Notes under the pieces: model-generated
Told to the model about the DNA's origin: nothing
The model's input: only the letters and a program-made list of their open reading frames with translations
Databases searched by the model: none
Position numbers and translations under genes: made by a program
Shown here: positions 60,746-64,000 of the stretch, piece by piece
Numbering within the stretch: position 1 is the stretch's first letter
Layout of the letters: every line of letters starts with the position of its first letter
DNA from: Capillidium heterosporum
Taxonomy: Eukaryota; Entomophthoromycota; Entomophthoromycetes; Entomophthorales; Capillidiaceae
Reading direction: 5' to 3'
Length of the DNA stretch: 64,000 bases
Assembly (NCBI GenBank): GCA_016630905.1
Contig: WBMQ01000004.1
Span: forward strand, 1,178,001 to 1,242,000

Positions 60746-63350
60746 ATGTACTCGTCTTCAGAGAAAAGTCGGGACAAAGGTATCGATTACGACGATTCAA
60801 ACTTCAAGTACAACAAGCCAGGGTCCAGTCTCGAGCTTGGGGAAGCTGGGAAGACGAAATATGGTGACTACTCCATATTGTCCATGTCCCCAAGGGATTG
60901 GATTATTTTAGCAATCATATGCTTCATTGCTTTTTTCGTTAGATTCTTCCGTATTTCACAACCCGACTCTGTTGTGTAAGTTTTAGAACCATCTATTGTA
61001 CTTATTTGTTTAGGTTCGATGAAGTCCATTTTGGTGGATTTGCCAGCAAGTATATAAAGAGAGAATACTTTTTCGATGTCCATCCTCCTTTAGCCAAACT
61101 TATAATTGCTGGAGTGGCCGCCTTTAATGGTTTCGATGGCTCATTTGATTTTAAAGAAATTGGAAAGTAGGTATACTTTTGATACTATCGATTAAATAGA
61201 TTTAGGGAATTTATCGGTAACAACGTCCCATACTTTGCCATGCGTTCAGTTCAAGCTCTGTTTGGTTTATTATTGATTCCAACTGGCTATATCACTGCCA
61301 AAGTAACTGGACTTACAACTGAAACCGCGCTTTTCACTTCCACCATGATAGCTTTCGGTATTCTATTTTCTTTTACAAGTACTAAATTTCAATAGAAAAC
61401 GGTTTAGTTACACAGTCTCGTTACATATTCTTAGACCCTCCACTTATTCTATTCACCGCTACTTCTGCCTTGGCTTGGTTAGTCTTTGGAAACTTGGAGA
61501 AAAAGTAGCCTTTTCATATGGATTGATGCTAAGTTTATATAGACCTTTTTCCAGAGACTGGTGGATATCTCTTTCCTTGACCGGATTGTCCCTTGGTCTC
61601 GCTATTAGGTATTTGGATTTCCAAGAAATAAGCTCACATTAATAGCTGCAAGTGGGTTGGTTTATTCACCATTGCCTTGATTGGGTTTTCAACAGTTAAA
61701 CAGCTCTGGGATATGATCGGAGATCTACGTATTACTCCAGTACGTTGACTTTTCATGAAATACTCTAATTTTTAGTCTTTATTCTTCCGTCATTTCGTTG
61801 CTAGAGCCATCTGTCTCATTGCGATCCCAGTTGCGGTATATATGTCGTTCTTCCAGTTACAGTTTATGGTGCTGAATAAGTTCACCGAGTCAGCTAGCTC
61901 GATGTCCGCTGAATTCCAAAATACTTTGGATGGAAATGGATTAGCCCCCGCAAAGAGAGGTAAATGTGAGTGATATTCTAGTCTAATTTAGTTTCAAGAT
62001 GTCATCTACGGCTCTACTATCGTTATCAACCATGTTGCTACTAACGGTGGTTACCTTCATTCCCACAAAAGCGACTACCCTGGAGGCAGTAAACGTAAGT
62101 CTATTTTATAGAGTTTTTTATGTTTGTAAATGCTAATTATATTTTATTTTAGAGCAGCAAATTACGCTCTACCCTTTCCGCGACTCTAACAACTTATGGG
62201 TTGTTGAAAAAGGATACTTTCCCGATCGTAACGCTACTGAGGAAGAAGATAATCAATATGTCAAGCATAACGATACCATCCGTTTACGTCATGTTACTAC
62301 TGGTAGACGTCTCCACAGCCACAACGTCCGCCCTTCCTTTTCCGACAAAGATTATATCAATGAAGCCAGGTTATTTTTTCTCGATATAATATGCTAATCT
62401 ATATACAGTGGATATTCATTCCCTGATTCGAATGATAACTTTAAACTAGAAATCATACGTGGTGACAGTCGTGATCCTGAATCGTCAACTCGGTTGATGT
62501 CCATATACTCTAGATTCCGATTGGTACATATAGGAACCGGTTGCGTTCTTTACTCTCGTCCCCGTAAACTCCCTGACTGGGGTTTCAAGCAGCAGGAAGT
62601 TATCTGTATCCGTGAAGGTATGAAGCCTCGTAGTGAATGGGTCATCGAGTCCAACGAAAGTGAAAAGCTTAAAGATAGTCCAATGGTCCATTACAGCAAA
62701 CCTGGATTTTTATCAAAGTTCTTTGAGCTCAACCATAGGATGTGGACTAGCAATGCCGAACTTACCGCTTCCCACCCTTACGACTCTCGCCCCGATTCCT
62801 GGCCCGTTCTTCGTCGAGGCATTGGGTTCTGGGGTAAGGCACATGCTCAGATCTACCTTATGGGCAATCCATTTGTCTGGTACCTGTCGACAGCTTTCCA
62901 TCGTCTCCTTCATCGTCATTCAGATTGTGGCAACTATCCTTGAGAAGCGTAACATCTCCCTACCTTTGAACAGTAATAGTTTTTGCAGTTCTTTTACTAA
63001 CTAAGCTAGGTGTCCGTAACCAGTACTTTACTGTTGTAGGATTCTTCGTTGCTGGTTGGGCCTTACACTACTTCCCATTCTTCCTGATGAAGCGCCAGTT
63101 GTTCCTGCACCATTACTTCCCGGCTCTCTACTTTGCCATCATGGCCTTTGCCGCAACGGCTGATAGCTTGGTTCGCAGATTCCGACCTCAGGTTCGGTTT
63201 GCCTTTGCTCTCCTCCTTTCCTTCATTTCCATCTACATCTTCACCAAGTTCTCTGCTTTAGCTTATGGAGTTGAGTGGACTAAGAGTGGATGTAACTCTG
63301 CTAAATGGGGTAAGGACTGGGACTTTGAGTGTAGTCGTCCACGTAACTAG
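60746..63350 (+). CDS. dolichyl-phosphate-mannose protein O-mannosyltransferase (PMT2 subfamily)
   Basis: A gene with about eight introns, from the ATG at 60746 ([17 protein letters not shown]). It is an ER multi-pass enzyme that transfers mannose from dolichyl-phosphate mannose to Ser/Thr. TM1 ([20 protein letters not shown]) leads into the catalytic loop [15 protein letters not shown] and [13 protein letters not shown] (the essential DE and HPP). After further TMs the luminal MIR domains begin ([65 protein letters not shown]). The C-terminal TM part includes [20 protein letters not shown] and [17 protein letters not shown], a PMT2-like signature. The last intron is 37 nt (about 62972-63008). 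One extra base in a TTT run near 62895 shifts the frame between [10 protein letters not shown] and [14 protein letters not shown] and looks like a sequence error. The chitinase linker in this window is a typical substrate type. Confidence 0.93.
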
Positions 63351-64000
63351 TTGAAAAGCTGGTATATGTTCCTTTATTAAAAGCTATGGTTATCGGTTCT
63401 TAATCTATGGATTATATAGTTTCTGAAATTCCAATATAAGCAAATATTCAATGAAGGTTTATGAATTGTAGCTAAAAGGTAAAGACTGATACAATTTATT
63501 TCAACTTTCAAAGCACAACTAATGGCTTAATCATCTTACAACCTTCTATTTACATATTCTAATTTACGATATGTCGTTATATATACCATCAAAACTAAAA
63601 GGATGTTTTAAAGCAAGTGCTCCCAACTGATTATATAAATGGAAATAGCATGGCAATCGTCTTTTACAAGGATTTATATATTCTGCTTTGGAAAAATATT
63701 GCCATAAAAGAACAGATATGTATGTATCGCATCACTTGCCACTTCTCTAATCAATATAGTTCAATCTGCAAATATTTGGATCTCACAGCTTCCTTTTATC
63801 ATACTAGCTTGACAATAGCTTTGAAATAGCTTGATGATTTTACTGGAAATTTGCTTTCTATACTAAAGTTTATAAAGAATACTAGAGTAGCCTATATTCT
63901 GCAATATAATGCAAGATAATTATTATTATACTTCTAAATGGCATTAAGCACAAATGTACTTGTGCTTTCATAAAATGGATAAAGCTATATTAACGTAGTT
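63351..64000. other. intergenic, right edge
   Basis: 650 bases downstream of the mannosyltransferase gene. A 70-codon plus-strand frame (63617-63829) has no recognised domain. Nothing else was seen. Confidence 0.4.

Overview
The window comes from a fungal nuclear genome. It is AT-rich (especially between genes), with about 20 genes on both strands and very short spliceosomal introns (35 to 94 nt in the cases I placed, mostly 35 to 60), with GTAAG/GTAAN donors, CTAAC/CTAAT branch sites and YAG acceptors. An early-diverging fungus near Conidiobolus (Entomophthoromycotina) fits best: an F-box/leucine-rich-repeat gene of the type I recall as expanded there, a trypsin relic, a GH18 chitinase with a CBM19-like tail, a monomeric five-TOG XMAP215 protein and a kinase-like protein fused to Sel1 repeats. 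The lineage is inferred from gene content, not from a database match.

Layout. 1-885: 5' part of an F-box/LRR gene (-). 1282-1920: a trypsin-family pseudogene (-). 4145-5147: Whi2-like BTB protein (+). 6694-9307: an MLKL-type pseudokinase (four-helix-like N-terminus, pseudokinase, Sel1 repeats; +). 9768-15987: XMAP215/ch-TOG (-). 16571-21729: Sen1-type helicase (+) with a 201-bp tandem repeat carrying SUMO-interaction-like motifs. 22633-23955: MFS transporter (-). 27122-27983: HSF-type factor (-). 29086-29670: decayed gene of unknown family. 31644-35085: UPF1 (-), divergent from 35326-35535, a tiny ASDURF-like prefoldin. 35982-37329: VPS26 (-). 38693-39655: protein tyrosine phosphatase (-). 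41896-42950: second HSF-type factor (+). 45790-47041: galactose-1-phosphate uridylyltransferase (+), convergent with mevalonate diphosphate decarboxylase 47098-48347 (-). 49061-52869: WDR6/Rtt10-like (-). 54862-56241: secreted chitinase (+). 56838-57210: Hsp20-like fragment (-). 57832-58849: dCMP deaminase (+). 59161-59787: PP1 inhibitor-2 (+). 60746-63350: protein O-mannosyltransferase (+).

Most genes are unlinked housekeeping functions, as expected for a fungal chromosome: nonsense-mediated decay (UPF1), transcription termination (Sen1), retromer (VPS26), microtubule polymerisation, sterol precursor synthesis, nucleotide metabolism and ER mannosylation. The long intergenic stretches are partly a gene graveyard.

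Two points stand out. First, the 6694-9307 protein has lost both catalytic aspartates (HKN for HRD, GFE for DFG) in the way the mammalian necroptosis effector MLKL has, and it has an MLKL-like N-terminal helical region. Second, about ten well-conserved genes each carry a single-base frame change, nearly always one extra base. That looks more like residual insertion errors in a long-read assembly than like genuine pseudogenes, so those genes are annotated as functional.
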